Of a stretch of DNA of 31,583 bases, positions 8,801 to 16,206 are shown one piece after another (position 1 is the first letter of the stretch; each line of letters begins with the position of its first letter). This stretch comes from Thermoplasmata archaeon. Lineage in GTDB: Archaea; Thermoplasmatota; Thermoplasmata; Thermoplasmatales; Thermoplasmataceae. The DNA is taken from positions 1 to 31,583 of the forward strand of contig JAKAYM010000006.1 of NCBI GenBank assembly GCA_021826795.1. Reading direction: 5' to 3'. Both the position numbers and the translations under genes were made by a program. Under the pieces are notes generated by a model that was not told where the DNA came from, searched no databases, and saw only the letters and a list, made by a program, of their open reading frames with translations.

Positions 8801-9392
8801 CCTTATACATCTCTGCCAGTTTGATATAGCATTCCTTGGAGCCGGTTACTAAAATACACTGCTGTAATATTTTTTCCAGTGTGCAGTAATCTCTTGAATT
8901 TTCTAATGGTTTTATACATTCTTTGAAAGAATTATATTTAAAGGATTCCCTGAAATAGATTTCAAATTTTGATTCGTCATAAATTCCTGCAATGCATAGA
9001 TATTCTACTGAAGTATCTATATTAACAGAGTTTATTAATTTGTAAAACACTTCATGAACATTTTCCAGATCTAGAAGGTTCCGATTTGTATTAATAAGCT
9101 TGAGGAAATCCTCAATATAATTCATATGATAATACATGAATACTCGATATTTCAGTACCGGAACGAGATTGGCATCTATATTATTCAACGCGTTAAATAG
9201 TTCTTCCGTGATTTCCTGATTTTTGAAGGCATCCTCAAGAATTTTAGAGATATCTTGATCGTATATGGTCTTAATTCCATCCTGTTCTTTTATAACAAAA
9301 TTGCTGAAAATGTCTATTGAATTTTTTTCGAGGGCCTTTTTCAATACGGCCTTTAATTTCTTTTTCAGCATCAGATGATCCATGGAGAACAT
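5895..9392 (-). CDS. 1165-residue helical-repeat (TPR-like) protein of unknown function
   Basis: Large predicted soluble protein, almost entirely alpha-helical, with many degenerate helix pairs. A TPR-like unit is clear near residues 245-278 (ILADAYYHIGDYERALKIYK), and similar hairpins recur, for example around PDPFYYYIRALIDE and FALNFAWET-like segments. The last 120 residues (from about 1045) do not look repetitive and contain KMEIENNTIFNF and an aromatic-rich FYVFIGRAMDGYYKSSLHGNW, possibly a separate C-terminal domain. No signal peptide, membrane helix or catalytic motif is seen. The gene is visibly more AT-rich than the nuo operon. A TATA box at 9412-9419 supports a leaderless start at 9392. 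It is directly coupled to the M50 protease gene downstream. Function unknown; scaffold or substrate-recruitment roles are inference. Confidence 0.8.
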   Translation of the reverse strand: MFSMDHLMLKKKLKAVLKKALEKNSIDIFSNFVIKEQDGIKTIYDQDISKILEDAFKNQEITEELFNALNNIDANLVPVLKYRVFMYYHMNYIEDFLKLINTNRNLLDLENVHEVFYKLINSVNIDTSVEYLCIAGIYDESKFEIYFRESFKYNSFKECIKPLENSRDYCTLEKILQQCILVTGSKECYIKLAEMYKEREEKDNLKTLLDRITSIFNDDIDLTYFYSYLGDYNYVIKNSDKTSPANAILADAYYHIGDYERALKIYKYIYYNIDKNVLDRIIEITYSIHDYYSLLGYISSMEKNTNLKRQFILYKIEAEINLEMYSEAESDIAKYKAEFAEDPEILQLLIKYYINIDDQESAYRLASTLIERGISDKYNYKTAVGYLYENRRYGDLIKLLDANPEMSDFRPEYCSSLIYSGKIDNALNCISENNSLLDSGPVVDTLFEFLKSENRIKKFENIDISGTLLEMALFFIRGRKNVDYRKYMEKVYRNKSVACTYILASADDIQKIAFNKNYIRGLMGIEKYQTVGSIISSIYSIQNGIVPEDLNDSEYFLYPVSMALIRHGFYKQAAIYIESINNKSPDPFYYYIRALIDEHESSHSEAQKHVDEAINILENIDFYALRINIALQRNERPDSFIKSCIEKGFIDIFFQIDDFVEKNKIEVSDSFRELLTDTDVKNTGMYRLKAYCMDSYKIKLKFSALSVLHGGTSNDIVKHYSLLKSRNEKIAITFLEYYPVKKYVSYIILCSYYYSKRIYKKTLEYFNAAYIRNRKAEKNPVFQEISTGNIISQKIIGDMESRNEWFDLLLFYYYRKEYTSIREIIQNHYSNTKILQFAINFAWETMSLKEFMLELFRKTGDKIMGELLAGKFHEMELYSYEIDILKKLTGSYPLETANLDKLINALILNNQEDEALKLSYENYHNNKSKSSFNRMIKTAYTLKDYASVVNICGNNAEFIDARNIEYFIDAEIKLFNYVGARVAMKEYSDLITEDIKNNIETKIKASYRTRIILKFAGDIFKMEIENNTIFNFHEMQKYIPGYISTDVYNFITNDMPYTYIGREDYNERSRNIIKRLKETGILSLNKIKIHDIYNVTDDVIIAKNFYVFIGRAMDGYYKSSLHGNWKFTSDANRKDVPGIIEAMIKYDIGILDSIAISEKIKKGAI

Positions 9393-9411
9393 TAACGGTA
9401 TATTTTAACAG

Positions 9412-9419
9412 ATATTATA
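9412..9419 (-). promoter_or_regulatory. TATA box for the repeat protein / M50 operon
   Basis: Minus strand TATAATAT, centred 24 nt before the ATG at 9392, so the mRNA should begin at or within a few bases of the start codon. The 132-bp gap 9393-9524 holds nothing else recognisable. Confidence 0.55.
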
Positions 9420-9524
9420 ATAGTTTATGGTATTATTTAAATAAATAATCCTCTACATGAAAATAATTATAAAATTTCTATAAAGATCAGGTTTTCTGGT
9501 CTGTCTATTATTATTTATTCCGGT

Positions 9525-9863
9525 CTAAACTGCAGCTATCATGAACACATGAACCAGCTTAACAACCTCTATCAGCACATTAAATCCTGTGAACTCATAC
9601 AACGCTATTCCAATTCCAGCACCGAGGAACATAGAAGATATCAAATATGCAAGAGTTCTTATTCCAAAAAATATCAGGATTCCCGTTACTAAAGCAATCA
9701 GTGGTGCATACACACTTGTGGACATGCTTATACCGGAAGAGGAATAATGCACCAGATAAGGGAATAAAAATGCAATAAATCTGGCCCCAAAGATAAATCC
9801 GATAATTATACCCACAATAGTTTCAATATCATTTTTTAATTTAATATATTTTTTAATATCCAT
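9525..9863 (-). CDS. Small membrane protein, unknown function
   Basis: 112-residue protein from the ATG at 9863: a short basic N-terminus (MDIKKYIKLKND) followed by three hydrophobic segments (roughly 17-40, 48-72 and 76-105) ending VFMIAAV. No family recognised. The frame is open upstream to 9923, but the TATA sequence on the minus strand at 9881-9891 lies inside that extension and is correctly spaced (centre about 23 nt) for a leaderless start at 9863. Neighbours on either side are the repeat-protein gene and a permease pseudogene read in the opposite direction, so context gives no hint. Confidence 0.6.
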   Translation of the reverse strand: MDIKKYIKLKNDIETIVGIIIGFIFGARFIAFLFPYLVHYSSSGISMSTSVYAPLIALVTGILIFFGIRTLAYLISSMFLGAGIGIALYEFTGFNVLIEVVKLVHVFMIAAV

Positions 9864-9880
9864 TTTATATATGTAAATAA

Positions 9881-9891
9881 ATTTATATATT
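9881..9891 (-). promoter_or_regulatory. TATA box for the small membrane protein
   Basis: Minus strand AATATATAAAT, centred about 23 nt before the ATG at 9863. It decides the start in favour of 9863 over 9923. Confidence 0.5.
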
Positions 9892-9980
9892 AAATCTTTT
9901 TGTTTGTATTTGTCTTTCCCCATTACTGAGTATTAATAACAAATATACATATATATTATACTATAATGTACATTTTAGAT

Positions 9981-9992
9981 TATAATTATATA
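9981..9992 (+). promoter_or_regulatory. TATA box of the permease pseudogene
   Basis: TATAATTATATA centred about 26 nt before the ATG at 10013. The promoter looks intact although the gene behind it is broken. Confidence 0.5.
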
Positions 9993-10012
9993 CGAAAAAA
10001 CAATTAGCTACC

Positions 10013-11201
10013 ATGGAAAACCATTTGCATTCAAATTCAATATCATTGACCGGATTAATATTTCAGGGAATGGGTCAGCTGTCCCCCCTTTTTACATGTA
10101 TCTGATTTATCAATTTGCAAATTTAATTTTTATTCTATCATTCTTTATAATGATATTCAATCCGGCCATATTTTATCTTACAGGTGTGAATATACCATTT
10201 TATTATGGTATAATATTAATTGTAATCATAAGTATTCCTTCATTTTATGCCGTTTACCGTGGAATAGCCCCATCCTTCAAATCACAGATAACAATCAATC
10301 TCATAGAAATATTATTTGTTGTTGCCATTTCACTGATAATAATATTCACATCCACTGACAACACATTTGCAGTATTCACTCCGATTTCTGGTTATAAGGA
10401 TCTCTTCCTCGGGTTCATAACAGGAAGTTTTCTAGCATACACAGGTTATGGCTCGGTGGTTTCACTCGGAGAGAAGGCAGGTGCGCCCAGAAAAAACATT
10501 GGACTTTCCATAGTTGTCATGCTTTTGATCATCGGGCTTCTGGACCTTTTAATTTCCTATTCCCCGGTTGTGGGATTTGGGGTAAGTAATACGGGTAATT
10601 TCGCAAATACAGTAATTCCTGCATTTATGGTAATAAAAACCCATATAGGCATATACGTTTCAATGTTCTTCCTCCCTTTCAACTTTTTTATAATTTATAC
10701 GCTTTTCAACATAATAGGTATCGCAACTACCAGAAATATATATTCAATGGCCAGCGATGGCTTCCTGACAGCATCATTTATGAAATTGAATAAATATGGT
10801 GCACCGCAGAATGCACTGTTTTTATTATTAGGAATATTCATATCGGTTGCCATGGTTTCCACTTTGATATTTTATTCATCCTTCGGCACATCTGGATTTC
10901 TAAACCAGTTCATATTCTATGCTACTATTAGTACACTTTCTACTTTAATGATACATATAATAGTTAATACTGGACTTTTAAGGATTCATAAAATTTTGTT
11001 TTTGACTTTGTAATTCCATCAGTATACACAATCATAATACTCATAGCTCTTTATTACGCCATATCTGGACTGGAATTTCTATTTATCTATTCTCCTGTAA
11101 TTATAGTAGTTTACATTATAATTATAGCCATGATCAGTATCATTATGGGAGCAAAAATAAAAGATATTTATGAAAAAATGCCTATGAAAGAAAGAAGTTA
11201 A
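10013..11201 (+). pseudogene. Decayed amino-acid permease (APC family)
   Basis: Remains of an amino acid-polyamine-organocation transporter. Three pieces in different frames can be joined. Piece 1 starts at ATG 10013 and contains a TM1-like SLTGLIFQGMGQLSP, but runs to a stop at 10103. Piece 2 is open from about 10096 to 11013 (305 codons) and begins at what looks like TM3 (MYLIYQFANLIF), then carries the body of the transporter with GYGSVVSLGEKAGAPRKNIG and SMASDGFLTASFMKLN. Piece 3 continues from about 11004 in the next frame (DFVIPSVYTIIIL to KEMPMKERS-like end) and stops at 11201. The TM1-TM3 junction implies loss of roughly 60 codons; the second break lies in a T-rich run near 10993-11003, where one extra T would restore the frame. 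Intact relatives are usually 12-TM proteins of 450-500 residues. One of the frame breaks could be a sequencing error, the internal deletion could not. Confidence 0.75.
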
Positions 11202-11204
11202 AAA

Positions 11205-11840
11205 TTATTCTTTCTCCAGTATTTCCATAATGGATTTTGTGTCCATGACCATGGATACTGTAGACATGGACTTGAGCGCTGCTTCATGCATTTCCTTGCT
11301 GTGTGAAGAACAGGAATCTGATGCCACAACCGTGTAATAACCGAGATTCCCTGAATCCCTCACACTGGACTCAACTCCTATTTCCGTTGCAATTCCAGTA
11401 AAAATAACTGTCTTAATGCCGGCTGCCTTGAACATGTTATCAACGTTTGTTCCTATGAAAAGGCTGGCAGTGTTTTTGTTAATGACATAATCTTCCTTTT
11501 CCGGCGCAAGGTCAGGATAAATTTCTGATTCACTCGAATTCGGTGCCATAAAAACAGGAAGTTTTGATGGGTCACTAACTCCAAATCGCTTCATATAACT
11601 ATATATTCCTGATGGAGCCATATACTGAAAAGGCAGGGGTGTTATCTTTGTGTATAACACAGGAATGTTTTTGTTCCTTGCCAACTCTGTGAGTTTTTTT
11701 ACGTTCTTTACAAATTCATCCTTATTGAAGATATTGTTAACGAGGCCATTCTGAACATCCCAGTTCACAAGTACAGTATGATCCGGTTTTAGTATCTCTT
11801 CTATATTCTCAAATATTGTTTTGTTTCCGAAAGATTTCAT
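11205..11840 (-). CDS. Isochorismatase-fold hydrolase lacking the catalytic cysteine
   Basis: 211-residue protein of the cysteine-hydrolase / isochorismatase superfamily (nicotinamidase, N-carbamoylsarcosine amidase, isochorismatase). The catalytic Asp is present in VNWDVQNG (D28) and the Lys in VINKNT (K122), and the cis-peptide region GIATEIGV is recognisable, but the position of the nucleophilic Cys is Gly155. Amidase activity by the usual thioester route is therefore unlikely. PhzD-type isochorismatases also lack this Cys and hydrolyse a vinyl ether, so an isochorismatase-like reaction is possible. The gene starts four bases after the stop of the precorrin-2 dehydrogenase gene, so they form an operon. 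It ends 3 bp from the convergent permease pseudogene. Confidence 0.82.
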   Translation of the reverse strand: MKSFGNKTIFENIEEILKPDHTVLVNWDVQNGLVNNIFNKDEFVKNVKKLTELARNKNIPVLYTKITPLPFQYMAPSGIYSYMKRFGVSDPSKLPVFMAPNSSESEIYPDLAPEKEDYVINKNTASLFIGTNVDNMFKAAGIKTVIFTGIATEIGVESSVRDSGNLGYYTVVASDSCSSHSKEMHEAALKSMSTVSMVMDTKSIMEILEKE

Positions 11841-11844
11841 ACTA

Positions 11845-12339
11845 TTATATTTTCTTATGATATATTGATTTTATGGTATCCTCGAAGATGCAGTCAGAAG
11901 AAGCCATGTCTCTGAGAAGCAGTTCCTTTAATATTTTAGACGTTCCCGGTGATTTGCCACCTGTGCTCATGGATATTGTTACATCGCCGATATTAACATT
12001 TGCAACCATCATAATATCTGAATTTTCATGGTTTCCAGAATTAATATGTAAAATATTTCTGCTTTCGCAGATACCGGAAATCATATCATTGACTTTCTGG
12101 TCATCAGTTGCACAAAGTACCATGAAATATTCATTAGATATATCCTGTTCTTCTACCTTTTTCTGCATAAATTTTATCTTACCACCGATTGAAAGTTCCT
12201 TTATAAATTCGGTTGCATCAGGGGATATCACATGGATTGTTACGTCCTCACTCAGGAAAGTTTTTATTTTTCTCTCTGCTATTTTTCCCCCACCGACTAT
12301 CAGGATTTTTCTGTTTTTTAGAACTATGTTGAAAATCAC
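11845..12339 (-). CDS. Precorrin-2 dehydrogenase / siroheme synthase N-terminal-type protein
   Basis: 164-residue NAD-dependent dehydrogenase of the Met8/SirC/CysG-N family, which oxidises precorrin-2 to sirohydrochlorin on the way to siroheme or haem d1. Visible are the Rossmann loop GGGKIAERK (16-24), CATDDQKVN (76-84 region) and the family signature STGGKSPG near 120. Start is GTG at 12339, giving the expected N-terminus just before the first beta strand; a TATA-like ATTAATTAAT lies about 26 nt upstream (12360-12372). The Asp that is catalytic in CysG appears to be replaced by Gly102 (INSGN) in my by-eye alignment. No other tetrapyrrole gene is present. Followed by the isochorismatase-fold gene in an operon. 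Confidence 0.87.
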   Translation of the reverse strand: MIFNIVLKNRKILIVGGGKIAERKIKTFLSEDVTIHVISPDATEFIKELSIGGKIKFMQKKVEEQDISNEYFMVLCATDDQKVNDMISGICESRNILHINSGNHENSDIMMVANVNIGDVTISMSTGGKSPGTSKILKELLLRDMASSDCIFEDTIKSIYHKKI

Positions 12340-12410
12340 ATAAACCCAATCATAACATTCTATTAATTAATAATTATTTTGGCATCCTGAGGATAAAAAC
12401 CGCTGAAAGG

Positions 12411-14078
12411 TTAAATTTTCCTTTTAATGTCATTATATGATCTGTACAGGGATACCAGAAAGGATTCCTTTGTGAGCTTATGCTTATAAGACCATTCCAC
12501 ATCCTTTTCAATATACGATAAATGGCTACTCTTGTTTTCATTGGATATATAAGCATCTCCGTGCATGTATGCAGTTATATTCTTTACTATCTCTTCCGCA
12601 TCCTGACCCTTCAGCATACCTAAAGACTGCCTTAATTTTATCATGCGTATTTCAGATTCGTATGTTGCCTTTGCAATCTGTTCTACACTCATCCATTTTG
12701 TATAGTAATTCAAGAAATCAGTCCAGACTTTCCCATTTTCAAGTAAATTAAAATAATCACTGATTGTTCTTGCAGTAATAGTGAAACCATAGTCTTCCGG
12801 ATGTTCATATATCAGGGAACCCGGGTCTATGAATGGAGTAAGCGGAGAAACAAATGTATATAATTTCTCCTTATCCTTTGTAAATCTCCTCATTAACTGT
12901 TCGCCATACTCCAGATCTCTAGTTACATCATCCATTGTTTGCCCGCTCATTCCGATTGTGAAATACACATCCACCTTTTTGGAGCCGGCTGCAATAGAGT
13001 TCTCTATGAAACTTTCGAGGCTTTTATTATCATAAGGCCTTCCATTTTTATTCCTTATTGTTTCACTGGATGATTCCGGGGATATTTCCACAGTAAAATC
13101 AGGGAAATTTCTACCGAATTCTTCAATATACTGTTTTCCCGGAGGCACAAAAAATTCAGTTAATAATGGCAAGTCCATATTCCTGTTCTTCATTTCCCTG
13201 AATAGTGATGAATAAAATTTTTCTCCTGCACGGTTTATATCGCCGGTAATAAATACAGGACTGCCCAGTATTTCCTGAACTAGTGATATCTCTTCGGCTA
13301 TAATTTCTGGTTTTCTGTATACAGGTGACACAGCATTGTAATTATTCTTATATGCAAAATTTGACCCACCACAGAATGCACAGTTATAACTGCACCCATG
13401 TTCTATTACAGTCATTGCCTCGGTATTTTCTAGCCATGAAGCATAGGGTAAGTGCCCCTTAATATCATGATATTTAATTGCATTTTTCATGAGTATTCCA
13501 TAGTTAAGGAATACATCGTCTATGGACGATTTTCCTTGCCTATTGTGTACTATTTTACTTCCGTTTCTGTGTACCAAATTCGGAACATTATCAAGATTTT
13601 GTGAATTTTCTACGGATTCTGCAAGCTTTACTGTATTTTTTTCCTGCAGGTCACCGGAAAGTATGAAGTCTATATATTCATAGTTCTTCATGATGTCATC
13701 AGCAAAATAGGTGGCAGAAAATCCACCAAGCAGCACCTTTGATTCCGGATGCAGGTCTTTTATAATCTTTGCAATTTTTAAAGCACCGTTAACATGGGGC
13801 AGCCAGTGAAGGTCAATGCCAAAAATTTCCGATTCCACGTCCTTCAAATACTTTACAGGATCAAATTTACTGGAAGATACCATCATGGCTGCAACATTGC
13901 ATATCCTGGCATTATAACCCTCTTTTATCAGTGAGTTGAGCATGCTGACAAATCCGATAGGGTACATCTCAAACACGGGGGTAGACGGAATAACATCGCT
14001 TATTGGCCCGAGCTTGATATCTCTGGTTCTGAAATCATATATGCTCGGGGCATGTACCAGTGCAACTTCTGTTTTCAT
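12411..14078 (-). CDS. B12-binding-domain radical SAM enzyme (Ta0216-like)
   Basis: 555-residue radical SAM protein. The N-terminal region (about 1-190) resembles a B12-binding-type Rossmann fold, with MYPIGFVSMLNSL and LLGGFSATYF (116-125). The radical SAM cluster motif HGCSYNCAFC supplies C229, C233 and C236 (CxxxCxxC) for a 4Fe-4S cluster that cleaves S-adenosylmethionine. A C-terminal extension follows, with charged helices. By memory it resembles the family named after Thermoplasma Ta0216, whose reaction is unknown. A GGTGAT site four bases before the ATG at 14078 and a TATA-like TTTATATTTT about 23 nt upstream (14096-14107) both support this start. Neighbouring genes suggest no pathway with certainty, although a precorrin-2 dehydrogenase lies just downstream. 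Confidence 0.85.
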   Translation of the reverse strand: MKTEVALVHAPSIYDFRTRDIKLGPISDVIPSTPVFEMYPIGFVSMLNSLIKEGYNARICNVAAMMVSSSKFDPVKYLKDVESEIFGIDLHWLPHVNGALKIAKIIKDLHPESKVLLGGFSATYFADDIMKNYEYIDFILSGDLQEKNTVKLAESVENSQNLDNVPNLVHRNGSKIVHNRQGKSSIDDVFLNYGILMKNAIKYHDIKGHLPYASWLENTEAMTVIEHGCSYNCAFCGGSNFAYKNNYNAVSPVYRKPEIIAEEISLVQEILGSPVFITGDINRAGEKFYSSLFREMKNRNMDLPLLTEFFVPPGKQYIEEFGRNFPDFTVEISPESSSETIRNKNGRPYDNKSLESFIENSIAAGSKKVDVYFTIGMSGQTMDDVTRDLEYGEQLMRRFTKDKEKLYTFVSPLTPFIDPGSLIYEHPEDYGFTITARTISDYFNLLENGKVWTDFLNYYTKWMSVEQIAKATYESEIRMIKLRQSLGMLKGQDAEEIVKNITAYMHGDAYISNENKSSHLSYIEKDVEWSYKHKLTKESFLVSLYRSYNDIKRKI

Positions 14079-14221
14079 AATATCACCAATTTAAAAATAT
14101 AAAACTGCTGGAAAGGCTGTGAAATTTTTAGGCAATTGCTTTCAAGCATGATATTATTATATAGTTTATTCGGTTAAAAATTTATCGTTTTTAGATGAAT
14201 GAAAAAAATAAGTTATAAATA

Positions 14222-14794
14222 TTACGGCGGAGCCTGTAAATGCTGATATATTGCAGCATAACCTATAAACAGTGCTATCAGTGCAGTGAGTGCCAGAAGT
14301 ATGAACCCAATGTAATATAGATATTTTTTGCTCTTGTCAGGTTTCACGAATAAAACCAGAGAGTACACGGCAGATATCCCACTCATAACGTATAATCCCA
14401 GGGCACTTACTAGCTCATCTCCTGTTTCGAGCTTGAAATTAATCATTGCGGCGCTTTCGATAAACAGATAAATGCCCAGCATCACGCCAGGGATTGAGAT
14501 CGATCTGAGGTTTTCCTGTTTGTATATCATCAGGGAACCGGCCATCAGTAGCAATCCCAGTATCATCAGCGGGTCACCGAAAAGCATGTTATATGCACTC
14601 AGCGGGCCTGGAAATGGCCAGAACTGGGACATTCTGAAACCGGACGCAAAATCAAAAAATCCGAAAGCAAAGCTCGGAATAACCAGCTCTTTCATATCTT
14701 TTCCCTGTGCAGCCATATAAAAATATGCCGCTATCAGGGCAGCACTTATACCTAAACTTAATAGCATTGCAGCCAATGGATCAACAAATCCCAT
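14222..14794 (-). CDS. DUF981-like integral membrane protein
   Basis: Polytopic membrane protein of 190 residues from the ATG at 14794, with about six hydrophobic segments. FWPFPGPLSAYNMLFGDPLMILGLLLM-type sequence in the middle (positions 14590-14640 region) is the recognisable hallmark of archaeal DUF981 (COG3374) proteins: a W-P-x-P-G stretch, then N-x-x-x-G-D-P. No function is known for the family. The frame also has an ATG at 14821. I prefer 14794 because AGGT lies six to seven bases before it and a TATA-like TATTAATA lies at 14826-14835, which would place the transcript start downstream of 14821. Confidence in the exact start is low, in the gene high. Confidence 0.75.
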   Translation of the reverse strand: MGFVDPLAAMLLSLGISAALIAAYFYMAAQGKDMKELVIPSFAFGFFDFASGFRMSQFWPFPGPLSAYNMLFGDPLMILGLLLMAGSLMIYKQENLRSISIPGVMLGIYLFIESAAMINFKLETGDELVSALGLYVMSGISAVYSLVLFVKPDKSKKYLYYIGFILLALTALIALFIGYAAIYQHLQAPP

Positions 14795-15014
14795 AAAATT
14801 ACCTGTAAATCTTATTTTCATCCCTTATTAATATACTGTTTTTTTATGAATATGTTCAATATAATGTTCATTTTATAGATATATTTCATTAATTGCCTGA
14901 AAAATACGTGATGAAAAGGTCTAGAATATCCTCAGCTGCTTTAAAATTCCCTCAAATTTTTGGGTCTACGCAATGCTATGCAATATATCTTACTATAAGT
15001 ATCCATAAGAAAAC

Positions 15015-15022
15015 TATTATTA
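15015..15022 (+). promoter_or_regulatory. TATA box for the acyl-CoA dehydrogenase gene
   Basis: TATTATTA centred 24 nt before the ATG at 15042. It supports 15042 over an in-frame TTG at 15024. The 247-bp gap before 15042 otherwise holds only AT-rich sequence with a short direct repeat (GCAATGCTATGCAAT near 14971). Confidence 0.5.
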
Positions 15023-15041
15023 TTTGTCATTATTTACTTCT

Positions 15042-16175
15042 ATGTTAAGCGAGAATGAAATGGATGTTTTAAAATATGTCAGGGAACTTGCAGAGAACAA
15101 AATAAAACCAAGGGCCCGGGAAATAGACGAAAAGATGGAAGTGCCTGAGGATATTATACAAGCAATGAGGGATATGGGTCTGTTTGCCTCGTATATACCT
15201 GAAAAATACGGTGGTTATGGTTTAAGCTTTCCATTCCTTGTTGAGGCAATAGAGACCATATCGGAGGCATGTCCCAGTACTGCTCTGGTACTGGATGGGG
15301 CCCTCACTCTTTTTGCTGAGCCGCTCATAATGTTCGGCAATGAATCACTGAACAAAAAATATCTTACAGAAATTGCAAAAGGTGCAGTCGGCGGTTTAGC
15401 TATTACGGAGCCCGGATCAGGAAGTGATGCAGCATCGATTTCAGCACATGCTGAAAAATGTTCTAGCGGATATAAAATCAATGGGACAAAAACCTTTATT
15501 TCCAATGGAAGACTTGCAAAATTTTTTGTGATGGACGCATCAACTGATAAGTCTAGGGGTTATAAGGGAATCACAACATTTGTTGTTGATGCAGATGCCC
15601 CAGGCCTTGAAATTAGCAGGGATATACACAAGATGGGCATACGTGGATCCAGCACAGTTGAACTGAATTTTCACGATGTTGTTGTTCCTGAGTCAAATAT
15701 TGTAGGCGAGTACAACAAAGGCTTTTCAGTTATAATGGATACCCTAGATGCTGGAAGAATAGGAATAGGCGCACAGGCACTGGGAATTGCAAAATCTGCT
15801 TTCAGGGAAGCCCTTGAATACATAAATACACGAAAGCAGTTCAACAAAAAAATTATTGATTTTCAGGGAATACAGTTCATGATAGCAGAAATGGAATCAA
15901 AAATAAAAGCCTCAGAGCTTCTGATAAGGGAAGCCGCCGAAAAGTGGGAAAAGCATGAGGATACTGTGGAACTGTCATCCATAGCAAAGATGTTTGCCTC
16001 CGATACTGCAGTTTATGTAACCGAGAGATCCCTGCAACTTTTTGGAGGATATGGTTACACCACGGACTTCAATGCTGAAAGACATATGAGAGATGCAAAA
16101 ATTACTCAAATTTATGAGGGGACAAACGAAATTCAGAAAATTATAATAGCCCGTGAAATTATGAAAAATCTATAA
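15042..16175 (+). CDS. Acyl-CoA dehydrogenase
   Basis: FAD enzyme of 377 residues that introduces an alpha-beta double bond into an acyl-CoA, passing electrons to electron-transfer flavoprotein. Signatures: LAITEPGSGSDAAS (FAD and substrate contact), GTKTFISNG, the ARxGIGAQALGIAKSAF helix region, QLFGGYGYT and the catalytic glutamate in QIYEGTNEIQ (Glu359). Length is normal for the family. Start taken at ATG 15042 from the TATA spacing. Chain-length specificity cannot be judged; no ETF, thiolase or hydratase gene is near, so it stands alone between unrelated genes. Confidence 0.92.
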   Translation: MLSENEMDVLKYVRELAENKIKPRAREIDEKMEVPEDIIQAMRDMGLFASYIPEKYGGYGLSFPFLVEAIETISEACPSTALVLDGALTLFAEPLIMFGNESLNKKYLTEIAKGAVGGLAITEPGSGSDAASISAHAEKCSSGYKINGTKTFISNGRLAKFFVMDASTDKSRGYKGITTFVVDADAPGLEISRDIHKMGIRGSSTVELNFHDVVVPESNIVGEYNKGFSVIMDTLDAGRIGIGAQALGIAKSAFREALEYINTRKQFNKKIIDFQGIQFMIAEMESKIKASELLIREAAEKWEKHEDTVELSSIAKMFASDTAVYVTERSLQLFGGYGYTTDFNAERHMRDAKITQIYEGTNEIQKIIIAREIMKNL

Positions 16176-16177
16176 GG

Positions 16178-16185
16178 TTTTTATA
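16178..16185 (+). promoter_or_regulatory. TATA box for the gatD-gatE operon
   Basis: TTTTTATAT region just after the acyl-CoA dehydrogenase stop, centred about 25 nt before the gatD ATG at 16207. A GAAGGA sequence immediately before that ATG is too close to act as a good Shine-Dalgarno site. Confidence 0.5.
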
Positions 16186-16206
16186 TTCTTTATTAATTGA
16201 AGGATA

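Noticed and set aside
11873..12343. 156-codon plus-strand frame opposite the precorrin-2 dehydrogenase
   Set aside because: The minus-strand gene has clear Rossmann and STGGKSP motifs; the plus-strand frame is an antisense shadow.
14971..14985. GCAATGCTATGCAAT as a repeat array unit
   Set aside because: Only two short imperfect copies, no regular spacing; not a CRISPR or tandem array.
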